From Pisolithus tinctorius (taxonomy: Eukaryota; Basidiomycota; Agaricomycetes; Boletales; Pisolithaceae): a DNA stretch of 64,000 nucleotides. Position 1 is the stretch's first letter. Each line of letters starts with the position of its first letter. The stretch covers positions 1,674,001-1,738,000 of the forward strand of contig JANFAH010000007.1 of NCBI GenBank assembly GCA_024663395.1. The letters are read 5' to 3'. The notes under the pieces are model-generated. The model was not told the DNA's origin, did not search any database, and saw only the letters and a program-made list of their open reading frames with translations. Below, piece by piece: positions 44,201-54,674 of this stretch. The position numbers and the translations under genes are program-made.

Positions 44201-45735
44201 GAGGTGAAGCTGAGGCCAATCAGGCTTGAGCTGAACCCAAGGGGCAGAGCTGAAGTTGGAACTGGACAGACCCTTCTAGTTTGCAGGCATGCACAAAAGT
44301 GGCTGCATTGATTAGAGAAACAAGAGGGGCCTTCAGGGGGGTGCGAGCTGGGGAGTCGGAGACTGGTACAGATGGTGCACGGCTGGGTTGGTCACTAGGA
44401 CTGGGGTCAGGAAGGCTGGTGGAGACCAGGCTTACAGGGGGTGTTGATGGGGTTGGCATTCCTTGTGTAGGAGTCTGGAATGTTAGACTGCCCAATACCC
44501 AATCAATCAACGGATTGTAGTGGGTGAGCCAGTCATGTCCGAGAACTATCTTACACTCAGAATCCAATGGGGCTAAAAACAGGGTTACTGGTGTGACATT
44601 GCTGGACGCAAAGCAGATACTGGCATCTACTGCCTGGGTTATAGTGAAGGTGGACATTCCATTGAAGAGCCAGAGTTGGATTGGGGAAACCGAGTATGGG
44701 GTAAATGAGTATTGATTAACAAATTGATTATCTATAAAACAATGGTGGAACTGGAGTCCACTAAAGTACGAAGCCAAGGTATTTCTGGGTTTTCTAATGT
44801 GACATACTGTCATGACCATGACACCAGTGTAAGCCCCTAACACCTACTCCGCCCTCTTCCGACATGTTCCTGCACTTCTCCGCCCTCCTCCGACGTGTTC
44901 CCACGCTCCTCCGACCCTCCCGACACATCTCCACACCTCTCCAAGTTCCCCTGTCCATGTTCTGACCAACTCCGCTCAACTCTGCCCTAAGGTTGGTCAC
45001 ATGGGCTGTCGGACTTGTGGCCCTGCATCCTAGATAGGGTTCCGCCCTCGTGTCGGTTTTCTCCATTCTTCCGCTTCTTCGGTATTTACCCTCTCTTCCT
45101 CGTTGTAGTAGTTTCCTTGTCTCAGTTAAGGTCCCTGTTGTCCCTACTCTCTATCCCTTGTGTCGGAAGGGCTCTAACCCACTATACACTTATTGGTTTA
45201 CATTCCGTACTGCACCGCCCTTGACCTACATTGTATATAAGGCCACGTAGTACTCCGATGTAATCAGTATGAATATCGAATAAAGTCCCCACCTTCGACT
45301 CCCTCTCAGTCCCCTCCGGAGTTTCGTCTCCACTTCTTCTGAGTCTGCTCCACCTCTGAAATACGAGGGCTGAGCTCGCGCAAGGGGGCAGTGCACTAGC
45401 TGAACCCAACGCCCTCTCATCCGACCTCCGACCTCTGACCTCCGGCTCCGACTCCGACCTCAGTCTCCGAAACTTCCCTTCATACCCCTCCGCTCACTGT
45501 TCGTCGAATATCTTGCCACCCAGTGGTCGGATTCACTTCGGACTTTGACCGCTGTACTCCGCAGCCCAACCCGCTCCAACTCCGCCCTAAGAAGGAGCCA
45601 GGGGTGTTGTCTGACTTTGACACATATGGGGTTAAAGAGTTCAGACTGGAAAGAGCGGATGTGTTGAGATGAGCCTCCAAGTTTGCACAACCGGAGTCAA
45701 TGCAGCTCCCAGATTGTGTGGAGTCCCAGGAGCTG
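41205..45735 (-). pseudogene. pol: Element D2 pol: protease to chromodomain
   Basis: Minus-strand pol of D2, split by a G-family LTR (44808-45622). In order: pol N-terminus (LSSLNSLTPYV at about 45640), a protease region with a one-base deletion in the DSSST box (about 44740), then RT with YLDD (43709 inward), RNase H (IETDALDYAIAGIL), linker, and integrase 42671-41715 with H2C2 and an intact triad (ISMDFIEQ, SDQGSEFM, GQTKRTN has Lys where Glu is expected, so the third residue is lost). A C-terminal domain and chromodomain (FKVAEILDSKVDW, YLVQWTGY) end at 41205. TGA codons at 44220, 43980 and 42816 separate in-frame continuations; one TAA (41715) does not fit CpG decay. Clearly inactive. Confidence 0.85.
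44808..45622 (+). repeat. G-family solo LTR inside D2 pol
   Basis: An 815-bp block starts TGTCATGACC and ends GACTTTGACA, flanked by CATAC (44803-44807) and CATAT (45623-45627), one mismatch. D2 pol codons continue on both sides. It is CpG-rich and near-identical in reverse orientation to 46660-47300. Its first 150 bases hold imperfect tandem copies of a CTCCGCCCTCCTCCGAC-like unit. It is younger than the pol it interrupts. The strand shown is only the TG-first reading; LTR sense is not determined. Confidence 0.85.
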
Positions 45736-46665
45736 CTACCTATTTTTTGTCTCAGGGGTAGAACCTGAGCCTGAGGCCAGTGTGGCCTCAGTGGTAGCCA
45801 CAGCGCGAGCTTTGGCCTTTCTGGCTTTCTTAGGGCATTTGTCAGCGAAGTGACCAGGGCCTCCACAGAACATGCAGAGGTTGCCCTCTATGTGACACTT
45901 GCATTCCTCAGGGGTAAGCTTTCCATCTTTGCTGAGTTTGCTAGGCTCAGGCTTGGATGAATTGCTACTATTATTGTTGCCTGGCTTTGATGAAGCTGGC
46001 TTGGGGGAAGACCTGGTGTTGTTGTTGCTGCCAGGTTTGGATTTATCTTGACCAGTCTTGGGCTGGTTGTTGTTGCCAGAACCGCCAGACTTATTGTTGC
46101 TGGAGTTGGAGCCCTGGTGTTTACTCACCCACTGGACTTCTTCCTTGTGCTCCCAATAGCATGCATCTATCTCTTGGGCAGGGTGGCAGAGCTCATGAAG
46201 TGTCCAGGGTTTGCCAACCTGACAGACCTCATCCTTGATTTGGTCTGGGAGTCTGGAGTAGAAGTGATGGCACAACACACCATCTCTGTAGCCTCGGACT
46301 TGTGAAGCAAGCCAATTAAAATCGACTACGTATTTGTTGATGCACTGACTTTCCTTCATATGTAGATGGTCAAGCTGACTCTCGGCATCAGCAACCAGGT
46401 TGTGGGGGCTGAAGGTGGTTTGCAACTCTAAGACAAACTCCCTACAGGAGTCCATCCAGAGAGGCTGGTCATTGGGGTTGTTGAGTCTGAGCAAGTCCAG
46501 CTCAAACCATTCTAATGCCATACCTTTGAGGTAGGACTGGGTGAAGATGACCTTGGCATGGTTGGTCCTAAAAGCCTGGGGGCAGTCTTGGAAATTAAGT
46601 TTGCACTGGATGAAGAAAGCGTGAAGTTTCTTTGGGTCAGTACCGTCAAAGGTGTCAGGTGTCAA
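45736..46665 (-). pseudogene. gag: Element D2 gag, N-terminus missing
   Basis: A 309-codon frame carrying the Gag core: TFDGTDPKKLHAFFIQ, FNWLASQVRGYRDG, LPDQIKDEVCQVGKPW, a Ser/Asn/Gly/Lys linker and the zinc knuckle CMFCGGPGHFADKC (C-x2-C-x4-H-x4-C). D1 shows that about 200 residues should precede TFDGTDP; here they are replaced by a G-family LTR starting at 46660, so the apparent ATG is not the real start. Unlike D1, no stop interrupts the core, so D2 is the better reference for the family. Confidence 0.85.
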
Positions 46666-47300
46666 AGTCGGACAACACCCCTGGCTCCTTCTTAGGGCGG
46701 AGTTGGAGCGGGTTGGGCTGCGGAGTACAGCGGTCGAAGTCCGAAGCGAATCCGACCACTGGGTGGCGAGATATTCGACGAACAGTGAGCGGAGGGGTAT
46801 GAAGGGAAGTTTCAGAGGCTGAGGTTGGAGTCGGAGCTGGAGGTCAGAGGTTGGAGGTCGGATGAGAGGGCATTGGGTTCAGCTAGTGCACTGCCCCCTT
46901 GCGTGAGCTCAGCCCTCATATTTCAGAGGTGGAGCAGACTCAGAGGAAGTGGAGACGAAACTCCGGAGGGGACTGAGAGGGAGTCGAAGGTGGGGACTTT
47001 ATTCGATATTCATACTGATTACATCGGAGTACTACGTGGCCTTATATACAATGTAGGTCAAGGGTGGTGCAGTATGGAATGTAAACCAATAAGTGTATAG
47101 TGGGTTAGAGTCCTTCCGACACAAGGGATAGGGGGTAGGGATGATGGGGACCTTAACTGAGACAAAGAAACTACTACAACGAGGAAGAGAGGGTAAATAC
47201 CAAAGGAGCGGAAGAACAGAGAAAACCGACATGAGGGTGGAACCCTATCTAGAATGCAGGGCCACAAGTCCAACAGCCCACGTGACCAACCTTAGGGCGG
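46660..47300 (-). repeat. G-family LTR, truncated
   Basis: Plus reading starts TGTCAAAGTCGGACAAC, the reverse of the copy at 44808-45622, and matches it up to CCTTAGGGCGG at 47300. About 175 bp of the LTR are then missing and a different sequence (TGTAGGGAAC) begins. CpG-rich and young. It cuts the D2 gag. Confidence 0.85.
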
Positions 47301-47481
47301 TGTAGGGAACGAGTTCGAGTTCCCTAGGAGAATCTGTCTTGGTCAGGAGTTTAGGGGTGGAAGGACTTGTTTTATTTCTTGCCTTTGTTTTTGTGTTTGT
47401 ACCCCTGGACTTGGTGACGAGCAGCCGCGTCGCTGACTAAGCACGTGTGCTGTGTTCGCGCGAGTTCAGTTTACCATAACA
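47301..47481 (+). repeat. Candidate short LTR of element F
   Basis: The 181-bp segment starts TGTAGGGAACGAG, has an early dyad (GGGAACnnnnnnnGTTCCC-like) and ends CCATAACA. It precedes the Gag-like frame by about 460 bp. No second copy exists in the window and no tRNA-complementary site is obvious, so the assignment rests on TG/CA ends and position only. Confidence 0.35.
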
Positions 47482-47942
47482 ACCAATCCATGACAGAGGC
47501 CCTCAGTAGTAGGGTGATTTAGTCTCGCATTTCGGCGAGTTTTCGAAGTTAGAATAATTACTTTGGGGAGTACCCAAAGTGCCAGGAGGACTGGCAAGAG
47601 TATTAGACAGACAGAGCTAAGTATCCTTTTTCTAGTTCGCATTTTTTTACCTTTTTACTACACTTCTTTCTCCAGAGAGAACCTCCCTTTTGGGTCGAGC
47701 ACAATATACTCGCCCATTACTGACTATTACCATTATAGGTATATCTATTTTACCTATTCCTACATCTGGAGCCCACCGCGAGGGGGGTTCTGTCCAATTT
47801 GGGGAAAGAAGTCACCGTTTTATCACCGAACGAAGTCTTTGCTGGGTTGAGTTGGACAAGCTAAGTATTCAGAGTCTTGATTCTAGCTACCATCTACTCT
47901 CAGGAATTCAGGAAATTTTCAGAGTTATTTTTCGAGCAGCAA
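47482..47942 (+). other. Leader region upstream of element F gag-like frame
   Basis: CpG-normal sequence between the candidate LTR and ATG 47943. It contains pyrimidine-rich stretches (47625-47672) and no other open gene. The coding frame is open upstream to about 47877 without an ATG, so translation more likely starts at 47943. Confidence 0.4.
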
Positions 47943-50900
47943 ATGTCAAGCAAGTGTCGAAGTCGAAGATCCCTCGAGCCGAGAAGCAAGTCCGAAGGGA
48001 AGCTAATAGTCAAATTTTTGCGAAGAAGCCGTGAGAATGCGCCGAGAGAGCTCGAGGGAATGCCACCGAGGCACTCGAGGGGTGCACCATGGTTCTCGGG
48101 GTATGCATCTGACCTTTTTAGGTATTTTGAAGAGGTTCGAAGTCTTTGCGAGTGCGAGAATTGCTTCGATGACCAAGAATGGGCGAAATGGGTCTGCTGG
48201 TATACAAGCAGCGAAGTCTCGGACTCATGGTATGAATTCGTCGAAGATCAGCTGAGTTGGCCCGAATTCGTGGTGGCCATTGTGCGTTTGTATCCTGGGT
48301 CCCAGAAAATGGATCAACAGTACTCGAGGAATGACCTTTACAGCCTCGTTGACAGCCGAGCAAGAAGAGAAATTCGTACAGAGGAAGAACTGATGAACTA
48401 CAGACTATATTTTCTAGATTTAGCAACGTTTCTACGGGTTTCGAAGCAACTCAAGGCTGACGAGCTCGAAGACCTCTATGTACAAGTCTTCGACAAGGAA
48501 TTCCAGCGCGAAATTATTCAGAAAATGCAACGCGACGATCAACGGCGACACTCGGACGATCCATGGCCCATGGAGCAAGTAACATACACAGCCATGCGAC
48601 TACTACGCAAAGGATTTCGCTCGGAGCAAGCACAAACAAGTGCAGAAGACTACTATGAGCCACGAAGTGACCCAGAATCAAGTTTGGACAAGCAACATCT
48701 ATCTACGAAGTGTTTTCTGCCTACAGCTACACATGACTCGCTGACGAACAATGTACAGGGATCTACAGAGTTATCAAGGTACATAGAGTGCGAGAAAGTA
48801 CCGAAGTTAGTTTCGACAAGTTGTGCGCAGCCACCGAGTTCATCCGAGAAGACAAAGAGTGAAGACCGAAGCCCTGGCAGGCTCGTCGAAGCAGCTGCGG
48901 CAACCTGTTCTGAGACGGGAGAGTTTTCCTTGAGTACAAACAGAATACTGACTACTGAGTTACAGGAAGCGGTAGAACTCGAGCAAGTCGAACCTGCATT
49001 GGTGGAGGAACCACTCACAACGAAAGTCCCATTCGAATTCGAAGCGAATTACAACACTCAAAGGGGTTTTTCTTTTTGTTCGTATCGAGTTTCTCTGATG
49101 GCTACTGGTGTGTCACTACAGGAGTCCTACCTAAGAGGTCGAGGCAGTGAAAGGAGCGACCTCGGAGTTCCTGCAGTCAGCAGAAATACGCATCAGTTAA
49201 CCGACGACCTATTCAGGTCAAAGATTCCACTTGAGTTCGAAGCCGAAAGGCTCGAAGAACACCCGAAGCCCACAGGAGTTGAAGTTGAAGGGCTCGAAAC
49301 ACTCACAGGCAGTCCCGAAACAGATAGGTTGGCATACAAAGAGGTCATTGACTCACACAGAGCGCCGCAGCACATGAATCACATCGAGTCGAAGGTTATT
49401 GCGAGAAGAATTCAGATCGAGGAGCCATCGAGGCTCGTCATACGAAGGAAGCCGCCGGACGAAGTTTTGCAAATCGAAATGTTGAAGCACGCAGCGAGGG
49501 TGGACGACCTCGCACTTGAAATGTTCCATGGCAGTGCGGTGCCAGCAATATATATTTTATTCAAGAATCCGTCAAGAGAATCGACACGCGCACTCGGTAT
49601 TAGGACTTGTAGAGGAAGTCCAGCGATGTTGACTAAGCGGAGTCACGTGACCGCTCTGCGCGTCGTGGCTGCGCGCACTCAAGTAACACTACATACTGAC
49701 GACTCTAGAGTTATAAACTGACTACGCAAGATCGCTGCAATCGCAGGATACGAAGAATGGGGCGAGTGGAGTACCGTATGGAAGTTACCGCAACTACGAG
49801 CGACGGCAACGGCAGCAAGGACGACAATGGCGGCAACTCGAGCGATAGCAATGACGACAACGACCCTACTTAGCGCAGATAAACGGTCATACGAGGTTGG
49901 AGGTGCTGTCCGATGGGAACGATGCGCGATGAGCGCGGATACTGAGCTCGATGGCTCAGAGGTACGTTTTGATTTCGAGACGCTTTACTTACGTCTATGC
50001 TATTCTAGGGAAGGTAGCCATCTACGATGAACAGCGACGATCGTGATACAAAGAATGACAACGACGACAGCGTTTTACACAGACCAACGGACGCAAGAGG
50101 CTAGGACAGCCGTTCAATGGGAACAAGGCGCGGTGAGCGCGGATACTGGGCTCGACGGCCCAAAGGTCGGTTTTGAATTCGGAACGTTTTACTTACACCT
50201 GTCCTACTCTAGGGAAGCCAGATATCTACGATGGACAACGACTGTGATACAAGGAGCTATGACGACCTACGGGGAAAGTCAGCGGACCATCAAGGAGAAG
50301 ATATGCGACGCAATACGACTGAGCTACTACGAATGGGGTGGGCGAGCAGGACGAAGTGATAAGGCACCCGACGAAGCGTTTCACGCAGTCGCGCAGTGCA
50401 TGCGGCGACACCTGAGCAATCTAAATACGACACTACTGGGTTTTGACATCGACGGATGGCGTACCGAGGCGAGAAAAGTCCCTCAACGGGGAGATAGCCG
50501 AAGGATCTTGAGCGCTGCACTCGACGGCTCAAGATTTTGCCTTTATTTCGTGTTATTTTGCTCACAGCTACGTTCTTCTAGAGTACGCGATAACTATGGA
50601 CAAGGCAGGTCGCACTTCGAAGTACGAAGGAAGTACGAACGACTACAGGTGGCGACAGGAGCTCCGAACGAAGGCAAGAGTAGCATGGTGCAAGTACTAC
50701 ATGTCGACAGGACTCAGGATACAGAACGGATATGCAAGATCGGTACAGTCGAAGGTTACGACGAGTGGGGAGAACAGGTACAGTACCCGAGGGAAGGAGC
50801 ACTAACGTCACAGTGCGAGATTGAAGAAGAGAAGGAGCCGTTGGAGGGTGAAGGCGAAGAGGAGGAGCGACACCTGCTGGCGACGATGGCAGTAGTACGA

Positions 50901-51713
50901 ATGGCGACGACAAAACCCGATGTGGATCGAAGGCTGCACGATGCTGGAACAGCTGTTCGATGGATACGAGGCACGGTAGAGACGAACGATGAGCTTGGCG
51001 GCTCAAGGTTTCGTGTTCGTTTCAGTATATTCTACTTACATCTTCGTTATTCTAGGGTAGAGAGATACCTATGACGAAGTGCAATCGTGGCGCAAGAATC
51101 TACGAAGGACTATGAACGAAAGACACTCAGACGTACCGCGGAATGAGGGCGAGGACTACAGTTCGATCTGCGACAGCAGTCGTTGAAGATGCGACATCCG
51201 ACGAGCACGAGTGCTGAACACAACGGCCCAAGTTTTTATTTCAGTTGTGCGGCTTTATACTTACGGTTACACTATTCTAGGGTAGACGATGACTTCAAAG
51301 ATAGAATGTGTCGAGTTACAGTGCGACGGGCACAATGACCAAGGGAAGCTGCAAGAGAAAAGTTAGAACCGACTCTACGGACTTGCACGCGAGACTTACT
51401 ACGAATAACGACACACCAGAGAGAGTTGAAGTCGTGGCAAGATGCGCGACATGCGAGATGTGTAGAGACCACGCCGAGTGGGCTCGAAGGCCCAAGTTTT
51501 AGCTTTTTCTTTCGAGTGCTTTACTTACAGCTACCTCATATTAGAATAGATGATGACGTCGAAGAAGGGATGAGCCTATATACAGCAGTACAGCGAATTT
51601 CGAAGTCGCAACAAGATGCGCTACATGCAGAGGGCAGCGAGACCATGCCAGCTGGGCTCGATGGCCCTAAGCATTTACAAGGTATCGAAGAACCTACAGC
51701 TAACTACAAATGA
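47943..51713 (+). pseudogene. Element F Gag-like protein with C-terminal repeats
   Basis: One reading frame of 1,257 codons runs from ATG 47943 to the TGA at 51711, interrupted only by five TGA codons (49719, 50028, 51072, 51144, 51336). No in-frame TAA or TAG occurs. Residues 20-230 resemble Gag of agaricomycete gypsy elements: WFSGYASDLFRYFEEVRSLC, WYEFVEDQLSWPEFVVAIV, RLYPGS, LVDSRARREIRTEEELMNYR. The middle is Glu/Ser-rich and low in complexity, without a zinc knuckle. From about residue 630 it contains repeated motifs of the type (E/G)LDG(S/P)-x5-F-x3-YL-x-L-x-YSR. At each TGA an Arg CGA is a plausible ancestor. No RT follows, so the element is truncated. Confidence 0.6.
49944..51670 (+). 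repeat. Dispersed-tandem repeat units with conserved hairpin
   Basis: Six to seven degenerate units occur at about 49944, 50148, 50500, 50986, 51210, 51488 and 51665. Each of the first six has a short dyad (GAGCTCGATGGCTC, GGGCTCGACGGCCC, GGGCTCGAAGGCCC and variants), a T-rich stretch, a TTTACTTAC-like box and a TATTCTAGGG-like end, about 65 bp in all. The seventh has only the dyad. Units 1, 2 and 4 share a longer upstream homology. All lie in the same coding phase. The TTACTTAC plus TTCTAG pattern also resembles intron branch and acceptor sites. Confidence 0.65.
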
Positions 51714-52305
51714 AGTATGACAAGACAAATGCGACGAATACGGTTCGATCTACAGCAGCAAGCACTGGAAGCATTTCTCAATTTCTTTGCTAAAAACATT
51801 TTAAAAAAAGATTGAAAAATGAGACTCTTTAATTTGGGATGTTTTTGTGACAAATATTGTAAAAACATATAGGATTTGTATTGTCTACCATGCCTCACAA
51901 AATATTATCAGAAAAACTTAAATTGTTGCATATAAAATAATTATGGATGTTCAGCAGAATGATTTTGAGTACAATATGTGTGATACATTGTAAATAGTTC
52001 TCCAATATATCTCACTTTTTTTTTGATTTAACAATCTGCTTTTTTGTGAGCAGAAAGTTTAAAAGGTAGGAAGTATTTACTTAGCCCAAATATTGTACTG
52101 CAATAATGAATTGTGTGCTAAAGCTCATCTGAAAAACATTCTGCCTTTTTTATGCACAAACATGTAATATGCAGTGAAATATCTTTCAACAAAAAATCAA
52201 ATCAGATATAAAGTCTTTCCACATGAAAATCATAGATCAAAACATCAAAAATTACTTCTGGATGAAATATTGAGTATATTATTACATGTTCCAGGCTGTC
52301 ATTGT
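51714..52305. other. AT-rich, CpG-free stretch, no gene
   Basis: Composition switches near 51780 from CpG-normal to very AT-rich and CpG-free. Only short frames exist. No terminus of the element F is visible at the switch. Confidence 0.45.
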
Positions 52306-52310
52306 CATCA

Positions 52311-52338
52311 TGTGGTGGTGGTGGTGGTGGTGGTGGTG
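52311..52338 (+). repeat. (TGG)n microsatellite
   Basis: About nine uninterrupted GGT/TGG units. No other significance is apparent. Confidence 0.9.
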
Positions 52339-52399
52339 GGTTGGTACTGATAATGGTAGTTGAGTGTTGTTGTAGAGCTCACAAATTATGCTGATATAA

Positions 52400-53260
52400 T
52401 CATGCAATGCATCCAGTCCTCTGGCCTCTGCCTTCCATCCCTCTGAATCTCCCCTCTCCCCTCTCACCATTCTAACACTCTTCCAACCTCCACTCTGAAA
52501 TCTGAAGGCTGAGCTTGTACAAGGGATGCTTCAAGAGCAACAACTCACTGTAGTCCTAGGAGTGCTTGAGATGGAGCATGTGACCCAAGCATCAACACTC
52601 ACTGTGTTCCACTTCACATTAATTTCTGGGTGGTCCCAGCTGAGATGCTTGTGAAGCACTGTGTGGTTGTTGAATGTACCATGCAAATCACACATGACAC
52701 AAGACCATGACTGAACAGTGGTCCTACTGGTAGTGGATGCCACTTCCTGCTCTTCAGTGCCATTGGGGGGGGGCATGGACATGTGATAGAAATGGGATGT
52801 GCCAGTGATGACTGGATTAATCCCAAGCATCTTGCATCTGACTTTGAATCCTTTTTGTACATTGCACCAGAGGAAGGGGAATCTTGATTGAGCAGAGTAA
52901 GTTGGTTCCTCCATGACATCATCATCTGCTATATCATGCACTGTGCTGTGATCTGCAGTGTCATACAAAGACATGTTCTCTTCTTCTGAGTCATCACATA
53001 GGTTCTTGTGCTGCTGCTCATCTTGGGGTGCTGTGCACTTCATATCCACTTTAGGCTGACCAGATTTGACACCAAACTGTAATTTTCTTGCAGCCTTGAA
53101 ACCCACCTTTGGCTGCCTACAAGACTTGAGCAGCACACAAGCTGAACCCAATGCCTTCACTCCACTTCTGCCTCTTGGCTTTGTCAGACTTCCTCTGCAC
53201 TTTGATTCTAGCCCTCTGGCAGTGTCAGAGTTTGTCAGAGTGAGTGGTCCTGACACATAG
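52400..53260 (+). repeat. Decayed G-type LTR, interrupted
   Basis: The part around 52485-52525 (CTCTGAAATCTGAAGGCTGAG, GTACAAGGG) and the part around 53135-53200 (AGCTGAACCCAATGCC, TTGTCAGACTTCC) are the two halves of the conserved core seen at 12195-12330 and 45350-45420. CpGs have become TG/CA. The roughly 600 bp between the halves carry a zinc-finger frame absent from other copies. The outer ends could not be defined. Confidence 0.55.
52531..53256 (-). CDS. C2H2-type zinc-finger ORF within decayed LTR
   Basis: A 241-codon minus-strand frame. Its first 40 codons read through LTR sequence. The rest has an acidic Asp/Ser region (DDSEEENMSLYD), a segment FPFLWCNVQKGFKVRCKMLG, and a C2H2-like finger WSCVMCDLHGTFNNHTVLHKHLSWDH (C-x2-C-x12-H-x4-H). 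Fingers of this form are familiar from uncharacterised, repetitive agaricomycete proteins, but I cannot name the family. The natural start is probably downstream of the LTR-derived part, for example at MKCTAPQDEQ. Function unknown; may be a gene fragment carried into the LTR. Confidence 0.5.
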   Translation of the reverse strand: MSGPLTLTNSDTARGLESKCRGSLTKPRGRSGVKALGSACVLLKSCRQPKVGFKAARKLQFGVKSGQPKVDMKCTAPQDEQQHKNLCDDSEEENMSLYDTADHSTVHDIADDDVMEEPTYSAQSRFPFLWCNVQKGFKVRCKMLGINPVITGTSHFYHMSMPPPNGTEEQEVASTTSRTTVQSWSCVMCDLHGTFNNHTVLHKHLSWDHPEINVKWNTVSVDAWVTCSISSTPRTTVSCCS

Positions 53261-54140
53261 GTTTTGACCTCAAGGCACTTAAATTGGTACTAAGCTGTAT
53301 TTAAAGAAGAGCTGTAGGGGAAGCATGTGCACTTGGTATAGGGAGGCTCAGACCATGCATGGGACAACCACTGGCAGGAGCAGCAGGATGAGGATGAGGG
53401 GGAGCCACAATTGTAATTACAAACACTGCAAAATTAGTTCCATCACCACCCACAGGCCACTATATCCATGCACCCCCATTTCAAAATTGGCCACTCATTT
53501 TGCCAGATACTCAGATGACACTCAGATGGTAGTCTGATCAGCTTGGCTTGAAGTGGCAATGCACTTGAAAGCAATGGCAGTCACAAGATCTACAACTATA
53601 CAGTAGTCCACTACTTAATACTACATACTGTGTGCATTGAATGACCTGTGTTCAAAGACTCCTTTGTGCCTCTCAAAGGGACTGATTCAATATCTTAGAA
53701 CAATGTAACCACAAGCATCAATATATGTTGCCTCAACTCAATACAGGCATTCATGCTCTCTTTCAGTTATAATGCATGAAAATAAATTCAGTACTACAAT
53801 TACAATAGGCATCAAGTACAGGCATCCATACACCAGGATGCTTGAGCCAGGAGATCATGGGCAAGTAGGTTGAGAGGCAGGCAAAGCCTTGAAAGCAATG
53901 GGACTCAGAGAATCATCAAACTCACTGGTAGGTATTGTTCTTATTTAAATCTGTTTACTATTTTTTTTCAATTAAATCTTGTCCCTTACTTACAGTTTGA
54001 ATGTCATCAACAGTTCTGGCAACTCTCATAGGAACTTTTTCAGTAATGCAGCCAGCTGTACAGGATTGTCCTGTGAGAGATCCACAGTCAAAGGGTCATG
54101 ATCAATGTTTTCTCTGAGCATGAATGATGCATACAGTAAT
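53261..54140. other. No supported feature
   Basis: CpG-poor sequence with short frames only and no transposon terminus recognised by eye. Confidence 0.4.
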
Positions 54141-54143
54141 CAG

Positions 54144-54674
54144 CTAACATCCAGAGGCAGTGATAATGATGTGACAGTTTTTCACTAGTCCCTGATTGAT
54201 TGAAAAGTTCTGCATGAGACAATAAAGACCACCAATGCATACAGCTAAAGAGTGTGGTAGGAGTCCAGGAGGTGGATGTGAGGCAATGTAATCCAACATA
54301 GTACCTTGAGGAGACACCAACCCAGCATTGTTAGCCTCTTTCAGTGAGTCAGGGGCAAGGTAGGATATGGAAGACATTTGAAGGCAGCTGAGCATGATGG
54401 TGTTGTAGGTGTCATCAACTTGATGATTGGTAGGTCATAGTATGGCACATCTCATGCACACATCAGGTTGAGCCATAAGATCTGCAGGGAAAATGTAATT
54501 CACCAATTCATCTGTGTTTGGCCCATGTTCTTCAAGGTAACAGGGGATGTCTTGCAACATGTTTTCTGTGACACTGTGGCACTTGTACAGCCACACAGCC
54601 CACCACAGTGTCACAGAAAGGTCCCCCTCTGTACAGTGAGCAAAAAAATTTAAATACCACATTTTGGGGCACAA
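54144..54674 (-). pseudogene. Helitron Pif1-like helicase relic
   Basis: Minus-strand codons match the C-terminal part of Helitron helicases. FPADLMAQPDVCMRCAIL is followed, after a TGA and frame continuation, by PTNHQVDDTYNTIML, then YLAPDSLKEANN, LDYIASHPPPGLLPHSL, and the conserved GLYCLMQNFSINQGLVKN. In intact enzymes this region carries the late helicase motifs of the 5'-3' SF1 helicase used in rolling-circle transposition. Walker motifs, the Rep domain and the final SRI motif are missing here. Several stops make it a pseudogene. Confidence 0.65.
54563..54619. repeat. 17-bp perfect inverted repeat with 23-nt loop
   Basis: TTTCTGTGACACTGTGG (54563-54579) is exactly complementary to CCACAGTGTCACAGAAA (54603-54619). 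It lies inside the helicase relic, so it may be a small insertion. Fifteen bases further, TACAGTGAGCAAAAAAATTT resembles a Tc1/mariner-type end after TA. Confidence 0.7.

Noticed and set aside
49944..51670. Simple series of spliceosomal introns
   Set aside because: Donor sites are inconsistent (GTACGT, GTCGGT, GTTTCG, GTTTTT) and the putative introns stay open in the coding phase, so protein or hairpin repeats fit at least as well.
47943..51713. UGA reassigned as a sense codon or programmed readthrough across a long frame
   Set aside because: TGA lesions are found across unrelated elements and a host gene relic, at sites where CGA is expected, in CpG-eroded DNA. Simple deamination explains them without a new code.
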